32,178 bases of DNA from CAZAKO01 sp964546145. GTDB taxonomy: Bacteria > Fidelibacterota > UBA2242. Shown here in pieces: positions 7,347-14,382 of this stretch (position 1 is its first letter; each line of letters starts with the position of its first letter). The notes beneath the pieces are model-generated. The model was not told the DNA's origin and ran no database searches. It worked only from the letters and a program-made list of their open reading frames with translations. A program made the position numbers and the translations under genes. The stretch is taken from positions 1 through 32,178 of the forward strand of contig CAZJIU010000018.1 in assembly GCA_964546145.1 (NCBI GenBank), read 5' to 3'.

Positions 7347-9084
7347 AAGATTCGTGTTCGTAGGACATAACCCGGTTGCCGCCGGCTCTCTTGGCCTGGT
7401 ACATCGCTATATCAGCGTTAGCGGTGATTGCCTGGCCATCTTCTCCATCGGTAGGATATTCCGACATGCCGATACTAATTGTTATCTGTTCGGTCATTCC
7501 ATTATGATTGAATTGATAACTTTGGATATTGCTGCAGATTCGGTCGGCAGTTTGCAGACAACCTTTTTTGTCAGCGTTGATTAGAATTACGGCAAACTCC
7601 TCCCCGCCGTAACGAGCAACGGTGTCAATTGTTCGCACACTACTGCGGATGATACTGGCGCATTTCTTAAGCACATAGTCGCCTTGGAGATGACCGTAGG
7701 TATCGTTGATCCGCTTGAATTTATCAAGATCGAGAATTAGCAGCGTGAGGTTGTTGCCATATCGCCGACAACGCTCAATTTCGACCTGCAGCCGTTCCTT
7801 AAAAGCACGGTGATTGTAAATTCCTGTCAAACCGTCAATCATAGCAAGGTCTTTCAGGGATTGATAGATTTTCAGGCGATTTAAAATCGCACTGTAACTT
7901 TTTCCAAAAACGGCCAGGGTTTCAACATCATTCTTGGAATACGTTTTTATCCGGAGGCTCTCCAGCAGTACTCCGCCTAATTGCTGGTGTCCGGCAGTCA
8001 GCGGGATACCAATGGCCGAGCGAAATGGGATTAGCTTTAAGTCATTGGGCTGAAAACGGAATTCGACTTTGCTTTTGTCATAGTCATTCACCAGGACCGG
8101 TTTGGCGCTATTGATGAGTGGTTCCCAGATCCCTTTTTTGACGGTAATTTCATGGCCGATGGTATAATCAGCTTCGGAACCTTCAACGTATTCAATAATT
8201 AGTTCCCGTTTTTGGTCGGAGGTAAGAAAGGCGAAGGTCAGCTTATCAAAAGCAAAAAACTTTTTTAAAATCAAGGCCGCCTGTTTGTTAAGCTCGTGCA
8301 GCTCTATTCCTAAGGTTATTTCGGTATTTAGTTGACATAAGTCTCGAAAAAATTGGACGTAATTTTTCTGCTGATCAATGATATCAATTTGCAGAATGGC
8401 GTTGGCATATAAACTGGCAAAGGAGTTGACCAGCTCAAGGTCTTCATTACCCCAGGCTTCTTTATCAATACTATCAACACCAATGAATCCCACATATGAA
8501 TTGTTCACGAGTACCGGAACGAGAATTAATGTGCCAACTTTCGGCGGATTCAGATAGTAGCGCAACTCGCTGGGATGGAGCTGGCCGGACTGATACAAGG
8601 TAGCCTTTGAGTGTTGATGGAGGTTTTTAAACAGCTCGCCCTCAGCGGGATATTTGTCGAAAAATGATAGAGCCGCATCTGAGGATTGAGCCTGAAGAAC
8701 ATACTGGTTTTCCTGGGGATTAAACAGGTATAAAACTACTGTGCGAGCCATCAGCGAGGTGTAGATCACCTCAACTAGTTGATTGGTTATCTGTTGAAAA
8801 TTTTCGCTGGTATCGAGGTTATGGCGCAGTTCGATTAGTGATGATTCTTCCGAATCCTTTTTGGCAAGCTGATCGGCTGCAGTTAAATCATTATAGTGGC
8901 GGTACCAGGTATGGATTTCGGTTAACAGAAATATGAGTAGAGATAAGATGGCGATGAATAGCAAAACCCGAAAAACAACTTGGAAAGGACCCGGAATGTC
9001 ACCCAATACATCTATCGTAGGATATACAGTAAAGAAAAACAAAATGGCGATTAAAATGGCGGTTACTATCCAGGTGCTCTTCAA
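7345..9084 (-). CDS. Membrane GAF-GAF-GGDEF diguanylate cyclase
   Basis: The 579-residue protein makes cyclic di-GMP from two GTP. Two membrane segments lie at residues ~5-27 and ~35-58. Two GAF-type sensor domains follow (~95-245 and ~250-410), then the linker signature LAMIDGLTGIYNHRAF that opens the GGDEF domain. The active site is intact as RYGGEEF (GGEEF at 493-497). The inhibitory I-site RTID (484-487) lies exactly five residues upstream, so product feedback is expected. The start is a TTG with AAGGA about 11 bases before it; no ATG or GTG lies between it and the upstream in-frame stop. Neighbours are the anti-sigma factor (86 bases upstream) and the zinc-ribbon gene. What the GAF domains bind is not visible. 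Confidence 0.92.
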   Translation of the reverse strand: MKSTWIVTAILIAILFFFTVYPTIDVLGDIPGPFQVVFRVLLFIAILSLLIFLLTEIHTWYRHYNDLTAADQLAKKDSEESSLIELRHNLDTSENFQQITNQLVEVIYTSLMARTVVLYLFNPQENQYVLQAQSSDAALSFFDKYPAEGELFKNLHQHSKATLYQSGQLHPSELRYYLNPPKVGTLILVPVLVNNSYVGFIGVDSIDKEAWGNEDLELVNSFASLYANAILQIDIIDQQKNYVQFFRDLCQLNTEITLGIELHELNKQAALILKKFFAFDKLTFAFLTSDQKRELIIEYVEGSEADYTIGHEITVKKGIWEPLINSAKPVLVNDYDKSKVEFRFQPNDLKLIPFRSAIGIPLTAGHQQLGGVLLESLRIKTYSKNDVETLAVFGKSYSAILNRLKIYQSLKDLAMIDGLTGIYNHRAFKERLQVEIERCRRYGNNLTLLILDLDKFKRINDTYGHLQGDYVLKKCASIIRSSVRTIDTVARYGGEEFAVILINADKKGCLQTADRICSNIQSYQFNHNGMTEQITISIGMSEYPTDGEDGQAITANADIAMYQAKRAGGNRVMSYEHES

Positions 9085-9124
9085 ATCTGTGATTTCCTTA
9101 CCTTCATACAGCGCATAAAAATAC

Positions 9125-9139
9125 TACCTGCTGTAGGTA
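9125..9139 (-). terminator. Weak hairpin with T-run between anti-sigma and cyclase genes
   Basis: On the minus strand TACCT-ACAGC-AGGTA forms a five-base-pair stem with a five-base loop, followed by GTATTTTT. It lies in the longest spacer of this gene string (86 bases), so it could attenuate read-through from the sigma/anti-sigma genes into the cyclase. The stem is short and AT-rich; it may be chance. Confidence 0.2.
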
Positions 9140-9170
9140 AAATCAATATTAAAGAAGGAAATAGTAGAAA

Positions 9171-9731
9171 TTAACGTTCTTGTTTGACGGTTTTTATCTT
9201 ATTTTGGAAATCAGGCTTATTATATTGTTGATCCTCATCTGGTCTGATGCTGGAATCCTGAGGGCTTTGGGCGTTGGCGATTTGAGGTGGATTGATAACC
9301 AGATTAGAATTTGGCATATTCCGATTTTGCTGAAGTTTTTCATCCACGATTTGCGGTGGGCTGACGGGGATATTGGAGCCCGAGCGAAATTCAAGAAGGG
9401 AAAAGACAACGACTATAGCCAGAAGAGCGGCAACAAATCCATAGGCAAAAAATGGTATTCGGCGGAATGAAAAGCCACGCCCCAAACGCTCCTGGATACG
9501 AGCGTTTCGTTCGGTTAAAATGCGAGCCTGGAGTTTATTTAAAAATTGTTCACTAACGCTGACTTTTGGTAAATCTTGCATGCTTGTCCGGGTAGTGATT
9601 ACCGAGAAATATAAATTTTTGCATGCCGGGCAATTTTCGAGATGTTCTTCGAAATCTTTTCGTTTTTGGTAGGGGATTTCTTGATCAATATAGCTTGAAA
9701 TGCTGGCTTTGAATTGGTAGCAACTTATCAT
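9171..9731 (-). CDS. Zinc-finger (zf-HC2) anti-sigma factor
   Basis: The 186-residue protein is a membrane-anchored anti-sigma factor. Its N-terminal ZAS/zf-HC2 domain shows the signature H30-x3-C34-x2-C37 (EEHLENCPACKNLY), with an additional Cys4 at the usual position. One membrane segment lies at ~94-113 (FFAYGFVAALLAIVVVF). After it comes a ~70-residue periplasmic tail rich in Asn, Gln, Pro and Ser, with no recognisable sensor fold. Its place 28 bases downstream of the ECF sigma gene marks the two as a pair. The cytoplasmic domain should hold the sigma factor until an envelope signal releases it. GAGGAC upstream of ATG 9731 supports the start. The signal and the target genes are unknown. 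Confidence 0.9.
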   Translation of the reverse strand: MISCYQFKASISSYIDQEIPYQKRKDFEEHLENCPACKNLYFSVITTRTSMQDLPKVSVSEQFLNKLQARILTERNARIQERLGRGFSFRRIPFFAYGFVAALLAIVVVFSLLEFRSGSNIPVSPPQIVDEKLQQNRNMPNSNLVINPPQIANAQSPQDSSIRPDEDQQYNKPDFQNKIKTVKQER

Positions 9732-9759
9732 AAGTCCTCATTTGGTAACAACTTATATA

Positions 9760-10338
9760 TCAACTCCCTTTTAAATGTTGCAGTTCTTCTTGTAATCTTA
9801 AACGAGCACGATTAATTCTTGATTTCACGGTTCCCAACGGTGCATTGATGATATTACTAATCTCTTCATATGAAAGTTCCTGAATATCCCTTAAAATGAT
9901 TGCTGTGCGAAAATGTTCCGGCAGTTTTAAAATTGCTCTTTGGATTGCTTTTTTGTCATATTGACCCTCGATTTTTGTCTGAGGTATCGGTTCGTGAGAA
10001 GGGAATTCTATCTCCTTTTCGGTGGGACTCAGGCGCGAGAAATAGAATAATCGGCGATTGCGGCGTTTTCTCAGGACGGTTTTAGCGAGATTGGCAGTGA
10101 TAGTATAGATCCAGGTTGAAAACTTGGCGATTTCTTTGTACGCATAACGGTTTTGATAAACTTTTAAAAAGGTATCCTGAACAATATCTTCAGCCTCTTC
10201 CATATCCAATAAAAAGCGGTAGGCAAAATTCATCAGGCGGTTCGCATAGCGGTGAATGATTTCTTCAAAGGCAGCTTCGTCACCAGCTTGAAAACGGCGG
10301 ATTAATTCTTCATCGCTAAGTTTGTAATCGTCATTCAT
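9760..10338 (-). CDS. ECF-type RNA polymerase sigma factor (sigma-E-like)
   Basis: The 192-residue protein is a group-IV (ECF) sigma factor. Region 2 spans about residues 20-95, with the core-binding and -10-recognition segments FAYRFLLDMEEAEDIVQDTF and KFSTWIYTITANL. Region 4 spans about 130-185 with the helix-turn-helix LSYEEISNIINAPLGTVKSR. The linker (FPSHEPIPQTKIEG) is of normal length. It directs RNA polymerase to a small envelope-stress-type regulon and is probably held by the anti-sigma factor encoded next. The start lies nine bases after the holA stop. I saw no -35/-10 pair in the window that I could tie to this factor with any certainty. Confidence 0.93.
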   Translation of the reverse strand: MNDDYKLSDEELIRRFQAGDEAAFEEIIHRYANRLMNFAYRFLLDMEEAEDIVQDTFLKVYQNRYAYKEIAKFSTWIYTITANLAKTVLRKRRNRRLFYFSRLSPTEKEIEFPSHEPIPQTKIEGQYDKKAIQRAILKLPEHFRTAIILRDIQELSYEEISNIINAPLGTVKSRINRARLRLQEELQHLKGS

Positions 10339-10347
10339 GCTTTTAGT

Positions 10348-11328
10348 TTAGGCTTTCAAGATGTTACATATCAATGGAATCATTAAGTCTTTGGCACCGA
10401 GGCCGGTTGATTTTGCCTTCAAATCGGTGTCTAGAAGATTGCAGAAAAGGGAAGCAAAATCATGATGCTGATAATTTTGGTAACCGAGTCTATAATTGTC
10501 ACGGTATTTTTTTGATTGGGAAACGTAGTTTTGAGTTTTTTTATAAATTTGTGGATAAGCCCAGACGTTGACAAACAGGTTATATAAAGAAGAAGTAAAG
10601 AATGGTACCTCAGCACCGGTTTCGATTAAGTTCAAGCAGATTTGAATAGATTGCGGGAAATTTTTTTCGGCAATGGCCTGGATAAAATCAGCCATTTGAT
10701 AAGTTTTCTCGCCGCCGCCGACACTGCGCACATCGGCAGCGGTGATTAAAGTTCGCTCACCTACATAAATCATAATCTTTTCGGTTTCGGAGAATGTATG
10801 GGCTAATGAATCATTAGTAGAAAGAGCCAGGATTTCCACGGCGTCTGGTTCGATCTGATATCCATGTTTGGTAAATTGTTTGACAATTATTGCGGGAAAT
10901 TCATCGGCCTTTGGAGTCCAGATAGACAGAGTCTTGACTGACTCGTGGCTTTTGATTGTGTCGAGGAACTTGGATTTTGATCCGCTACCGGCAGTTAGAG
11001 TAAGCATAGTTGTCTCAGCCGGATGATCACAATACTGAAGAAATTGTTTTCTGGAGATAGTTGAGAGCTGATGGATATTTTTATAAATCACGATTTGATG
11101 GGTGGCAAACATTCCCAGAGTGTACAGACTCTGCACGAATGCCTCATCTTGATTCTCCTCGGCCTGAAAGATTTTTTTCTCTACCTCGGAATCAACCGTT
11201 TTGGAAAACAGCATTGAAAGCATACCAATGGCTTCTTGCTCCAGGTATAGATCGTTACCGTAGAGCAGGTATATTGGGGCAAGCGGGTTGGCTTCCAATT
11301 TTTCTAATTCATCTAAAACAGTCGCCAT
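10348..11328 (-). CDS. holA: DNA polymerase III delta subunit
   Basis: The 326-residue protein matches HolA, the clamp-loader subunit that opens the beta sliding clamp. The start of the AAA+-like domain has APIYLLYGNDLYLEQEAI, close to the family pattern in which the delta subunit keeps the fold but lacks a working Walker A motif. The middle carries the long helical region ADEFPAIIVKQFTKHGYQI and the segment DVRSVGGGEKTYQMADFIQA, which is typical of HolA domain III entry. The length fits the family (about 330-345). It lies 21 bases after uppP and nine before the sigma gene, so it is co-directional and likely co-transcribed, a housekeeping gene inside an envelope-related string. Confidence 0.9.
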   Translation of the reverse strand: MATVLDELEKLEANPLAPIYLLYGNDLYLEQEAIGMLSMLFSKTVDSEVEKKIFQAEENQDEAFVQSLYTLGMFATHQIVIYKNIHQLSTISRKQFLQYCDHPAETTMLTLTAGSGSKSKFLDTIKSHESVKTLSIWTPKADEFPAIIVKQFTKHGYQIEPDAVEILALSTNDSLAHTFSETEKIMIYVGERTLITAADVRSVGGGEKTYQMADFIQAIAEKNFPQSIQICLNLIETGAEVPFFTSSLYNLFVNVWAYPQIYKKTQNYVSQSKKYRDNYRLGYQNYQHHDFASLFCNLLDTDLKAKSTGLGAKDLMIPLICNILKA

Positions 11329-11349
11329 AAAGACATCAATTGAAGTTTG

Positions 11350-12159
11350 TCAATGCAAAAATATAAGCACGAATATTCCTGCTGCCAAACAGTATGGCGC
11401 GAAATATTTAAAATAGCCACTTTGCAGTACTGACAGCAGAAAGCGAATGGCCACATACCCGATTATAAAAGAGAAGGCAAATCCGGTCAATAGAGCTGCA
11501 GTACTCACTCCGGTAATGTTCCCGGAAAAGAGCTCAATCAGATGTAGCAGCGCCGCCCCGGCAATGGCTGGAATTGCCAGTAAAAAGGAGAAGCGGGCAG
11601 CTTCATTCCGGTCTATTCCAAGATAGAGAGCGCTGCTGATCGTAAAGCCCGAACGGGAGATTCCCGGAAGGATAGCAATTGCCTGAGCCAGGCCGATTAG
11701 CAAAGATTTGCCGGCAGTGATTGGATGTCGGCTTTCTTTCTGCCAGTGGGTGCCGAAAATGACAATGCCGGTGATTAGGAGAGTAACTCCGACCAGACGC
11801 ACATTGTGAAAAATGGAAATGAGAAAATCTTCGAAGAGAAAACCTACCAGAGCCGCCGGAATGGTCCCTAAAATTACTAAAATGCTAAGCTGAAAATAGA
11901 AATCACTTCGATAGCGAACCGCAATTTTTCGGTGAGTTATCCCATTAAAAAAAGCGATGATCATTTGCTTGAGATCCCGGTAATAAACGACGATTACACT
12001 GAGAAGTGTCCCGAGATGAACAACTACCTCAAAGGCAATGTTCTCGCTATGGATTCCCAGGAAATGCTGAAAAATCACCAGATGGCCGGAACTGCTGATC
12101 GGCAGAAATTCCGTCAATCCTTGAACTGTTCCTAATATCATAGCCTTAAAAAAGTTCAT
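11350..12159 (-). CDS. uppP: Undecaprenyl-diphosphatase
   Basis: The 269-residue polytopic membrane protein belongs to the BacA/UppP family, which turns undecaprenyl diphosphate into undecaprenyl phosphate and so recycles the lipid carrier of peptidoglycan and surface glycans; it also confers bacitracin tolerance. Both family motifs are present: GLTEFLPISSSGHLVIF (residues 14-30; Glu17, His26) and LPGISRSGFT (164-173; Arg169). About eight hydrophobic segments match the family, and the length is normal. The first motif reads VQGLTEF, a common variant of the VEGLTEF in the E. coli enzyme. It is the first gene of the minus-strand string and diverges from the lactate dehydrogenase gene. The carrier-using glycosyltransferases lie further along the same strand. 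Confidence 0.95.
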   Translation of the reverse strand: MNFFKAMILGTVQGLTEFLPISSSGHLVIFQHFLGIHSENIAFEVVVHLGTLLSVIVVYYRDLKQMIIAFFNGITHRKIAVRYRSDFYFQLSILVILGTIPAALVGFLFEDFLISIFHNVRLVGVTLLITGIVIFGTHWQKESRHPITAGKSLLIGLAQAIAILPGISRSGFTISSALYLGIDRNEAARFSFLLAIPAIAGAALLHLIELFSGNITGVSTAALLTGFAFSFIIGYVAIRFLLSVLQSGYFKYFAPYCLAAGIFVLIFLH

Positions 12160-12343
12160 AAAAGTGCTAACCTTCTTAGGTTTGTTTTAAGTGAGATGAA
12201 GTAGGGTTAGAATTAGAAAATGCTGATCAGGTATCAAATTCGCTAAATTTTAGGTAAAAAAAGGGTGAAAAAAAAGAAATAATTACGATGTAACAAAATT
12301 ATGTTAGCCAGATCAAATTGGAGTGAAAGGAGGTCGAAATCTT
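12160..12343. promoter_or_regulatory. Divergent intergenic region, uppP / D-lactate dehydrogenase
   Basis: These 184 bases separate two divergent genes, so promoters for both should lie here. The sequence is AT-rich with an A-run stretch (around 12254-12280). I could not pick a convincing -35/-10 pair on either strand and found no strong hairpin. The only clear signal is the ribosome site for the plus-strand gene. Confidence 0.5.
12326..12334 (+). promoter_or_regulatory. Strong ribosome binding site deciding the ldhA start
   Basis: AAAGGAGGT is an almost perfect anti-Shine-Dalgarno match and ends nine bases before the ATG at 12344. It rules out the upstream in-frame GTG at 12323, which would place the ribosome site inside the coding region. 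Confidence 0.9.
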
Positions 12344-13393
12344 ATGAAAAAACCCAAAATTGTATTTTTTGATGCTAAACCTTATGACATAGATTCATTC
12401 GATGCCATCAATAGCGATTTTGGATTTCAGATCAAATATTACAAAAATCATCTTAACCCGGATACGGTCAAGTTAGCTGAGGGATCCGATGTGGTTTGTC
12501 CATTCGTTAATGATCCCATTACAGCTGAAGTAATTCAACAATTATTAAAATATCGAATTCCCTTGATTGCCCTCCGTTCAGCCGGCTACAATAATGTGGA
12601 TTTATCTGCGGCTTACAGAAATATTCATGTGGTACGTGTCCCGGCCTACTCTCCTTATGCCATTGCCGAGCATGCGGTAGCTTTAATTATGGCGTTGAAT
12701 CGCAAAACTCACCGGGCTTTTTATCGGATTCGAGACAACAATTTTACGATTACCGGTTTGAAAGGTTTTGATATGTATGGGAAGACTGCCGGTGTTATTG
12801 GAACAGGTAAAATAGGCAAGGTTTTGATTAACATTTTGAAGGGCTTTGGAATGAACGTTCTGGCTTATGATGTTTTTCCAGATGAGAAATATGCGGAGCA
12901 AGTGGGTTTTAAATATGTTAGTTTGGATGATCTGTACCGGAATTCCGATATTATCTCGTTGAATTGTCCCTTGAATAAATCCACCTATCACCTGATTAGC
13001 CGGGAAAGTATTACCAAAATGAAGGATGGGGTAATGATCATTAATACCGGCAGGGGACATTTAATTGATACCAAAGCGTTGATTGAAGGTCTGAAGAAGA
13101 ACAAGATTGGGGCTGCCGGGCTGGATGTCTATGAAGAGGAGAGCGAGTTCTTCTTCGAGGATTTTTCGAATCAGATTATTGATGACGATGTCCTGGCGCG
13201 ATTAATGACATTCAGTAATGTTCTGATTACTTCTCACCAGGGATTTTTTACCCGGGAGGCACTCGAAAATATAGCACGCACTACGTTGCAAAATGTAAAA
13301 GATTACTTCGAGGATCAGCCTTTGATTAATGAAATCTGCTATCGTTGTAAAGAGGATGAATGTCGTAAAAATAAGCTTGGCCGCTGCTTTTAA
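12344..13393 (+). CDS. ldhA: D-lactate dehydrogenase (LdhA-type) with Cys-rich tail
   Basis: The 349-residue protein is an NAD-dependent D-2-hydroxyacid dehydrogenase that reduces pyruvate to D-lactate in fermentation. The Rossmann motif is VIGTGKIGKV (GxGxxG at 153-158). The catalytic residues are Arg237 (NTGRGHLID), a Glu in DVYEEESEFFF (264-267) and His298 (SHQGFF). The segment FFEDFSNQIIDDDVLARL is characteristic of the LdhA subgroup rather than of phosphoglycerate or glyoxylate reductases. The C-terminus is extended by ICYRCKEDECRKNKLGRCF with four cysteines (332, 335, 340, 348), which E. coli LdhA lacks; it could bind a metal or form disulfides. The gene ends three bases from the convergent motB-like gene. 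Confidence 0.88.
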   Translation: MKKPKIVFFDAKPYDIDSFDAINSDFGFQIKYYKNHLNPDTVKLAEGSDVVCPFVNDPITAEVIQQLLKYRIPLIALRSAGYNNVDLSAAYRNIHVVRVPAYSPYAIAEHAVALIMALNRKTHRAFYRIRDNNFTITGLKGFDMYGKTAGVIGTGKIGKVLINILKGFGMNVLAYDVFPDEKYAEQVGFKYVSLDDLYRNSDIISLNCPLNKSTYHLISRESITKMKDGVMIINTGRGHLIDTKALIEGLKKNKIGAAGLDVYEEESEFFFEDFSNQIIDDDVLARLMTFSNVLITSHQGFFTREALENIARTTLQNVKDYFEDQPLINEICYRCKEDECRKNKLGRCF

Positions 13394-13396
13394 AAA

Positions 13397-14080
13397 TTAT
13401 TCATTTACCGGGGAAATATCGGCATCGATAAAAATTTCGACTCGGCGGTTTTTAGAGCGACCTTCGGCAGTATCATTAGTGGTTATGGGTCGAAATTCGC
13501 CGTAGCCAAGGGCGGAAAATTTACTCTCGTGAATTCCTGATATATTGCTCAAATAGCGAACAACCTCCAATGCCCGGGCTGAGCTCAGCTCCCAGTTGCT
13601 GGCGTATTTTCCACCGCGGATGGGCCAATTATCGGTGTGCCCCTCGACCCGAATTTCGACATTTAGGACTTGCTTGGCTCTTTCTAGTGCCTGCGCAAAA
13701 CTCTGTAATTCCGGATCATCCATGGCGCCCAAAAGTCGTGAATGTCGCAGAGTATTGCCAATATAATCCAAAAGTGGCCGTAACTCCGGGGAGATTGCTG
13801 CAGAGTTTATATCGAAGAAGTATTCACCGCTGACGGTTAGTTGAACCCCTTTGGTAGTTCGGTGGACGGTTATATTTTTGCCAAGTTGAGTTTGCTGGAC
13901 ATAGGTATTCAGTGCTTGTTCGGTTTCGGAGAGCAGCAGATTGAGCATCCGGTAGATATTGTTTTCGGCTTCGTTCAGCATTACGATCATGAGGATAAAA
14001 AAGGTCAGTAGAAGTGTGACCATATCGCCGTAGGTAATTAACCACGAGGACTTGGGCATGCTGGCTGTCGCTAATTTCAT
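13397..14080 (-). CDS. MotB-like protein with OmpA peptidoglycan-binding domain
   Basis: The 227-residue protein has the MotB plug/membrane segment SWLITYGDMVTLLLTFFILM (12-31), including the proton-path aspartate Asp19. A linker of ~50 residues precedes an OmpA-like domain with VEGHTDNWPI (145-154), SNWELSSARA (161-170) and NRRVEI (211-216), which binds peptidoglycan. MotB is normally the stator partner of MotA in the flagellar motor. No MotA gene lies upstream (14081-14382 is non-coding), so the partner must be elsewhere, or the protein may serve another proton-driven machine. No clear ribosome site precedes the ATG at 14080 or the alternative ATG at 14059. It diverges from the surface-protein cluster and converges with ldhA. 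Confidence 0.85.
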   Translation of the reverse strand: MKLATASMPKSSWLITYGDMVTLLLTFFILMIVMLNEAENNIYRMLNLLLSETEQALNTYVQQTQLGKNITVHRTTKGVQLTVSGEYFFDINSAAISPELRPLLDYIGNTLRHSRLLGAMDDPELQSFAQALERAKQVLNVEIRVEGHTDNWPIRGGKYASNWELSSARALEVVRYLSNISGIHESKFSALGYGEFRPITTNDTAEGRSKNRRVEIFIDADISPVNE

Positions 14081-14382
14081 CGGTTGAGTTAGGTAACAAA
14101 TATTTGTGGTTTTAATCTATTACATTTTGAAAATAACATCAAGACAATCCAGCATAACTTGAGTTCTTTAGGAATAGGAAAGAGATAGGAAAATTAAGAG
14201 GTCTATATTAATTTCAATCCAATGGAATGTTTCGATACTTCATGTAATTTCTCAGGTCATTGATTATAACTTGCCGTTAAACAATGTTTTCCTTGACATT
14301 AATCTCGGTCGAAACTATTTTTAAAAGTGTATGAACTAACCGAGCAATGCATATTTCAATTCTTTACAAGAAGGATCAAATT
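14081..14382. promoter_or_regulatory. Divergent regulatory region, motB-like / surface cluster
   Basis: These 302 non-coding bases hold the promoter described separately and a 12-bp perfect palindrome ACAAATATTTGT at 14096-14107, 16 bases before the motB-like start. They also hold AAACA-A-TGTTT at 14279-14289, directly upstream of the -35 box. Either palindrome could be an operator, but both are AT-rich and short. An in-frame ATG at 14347 is present; I reject it as the start of the first surface gene because the ATG at 14383 gives a clean signal peptide and follows AAGGA. Confidence 0.55.
14293..14321 (+). promoter_or_regulatory. Near-consensus sigma70-type promoter of the surface cluster
   Basis: TTGACA (14293-14298) is followed after exactly 17 bases by TATTTT (14316-14321), a full -35 match and a 5-of-6 -10 match. 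Transcription would start near 14328 and leave a leader of about 55 bases before the ATG at 14383. It is the only pair of this quality I found in the non-coding regions. Confidence 0.6.

Noticed and set aside
12160..12343. A riboswitch (for example a c-di-GMP type) or tRNA in the ldhA leader
   Set aside because: No conserved aptamer core or cloverleaf could be traced; only the ribosome site is clear.
14096..14107. Perfect 12-bp palindrome ACAAATATTTGT as an operator
   Set aside because: Several palindromes of this length are expected by chance in a 32-kb AT-rich sequence, and no second copy or adjacent regulator gene supports it.
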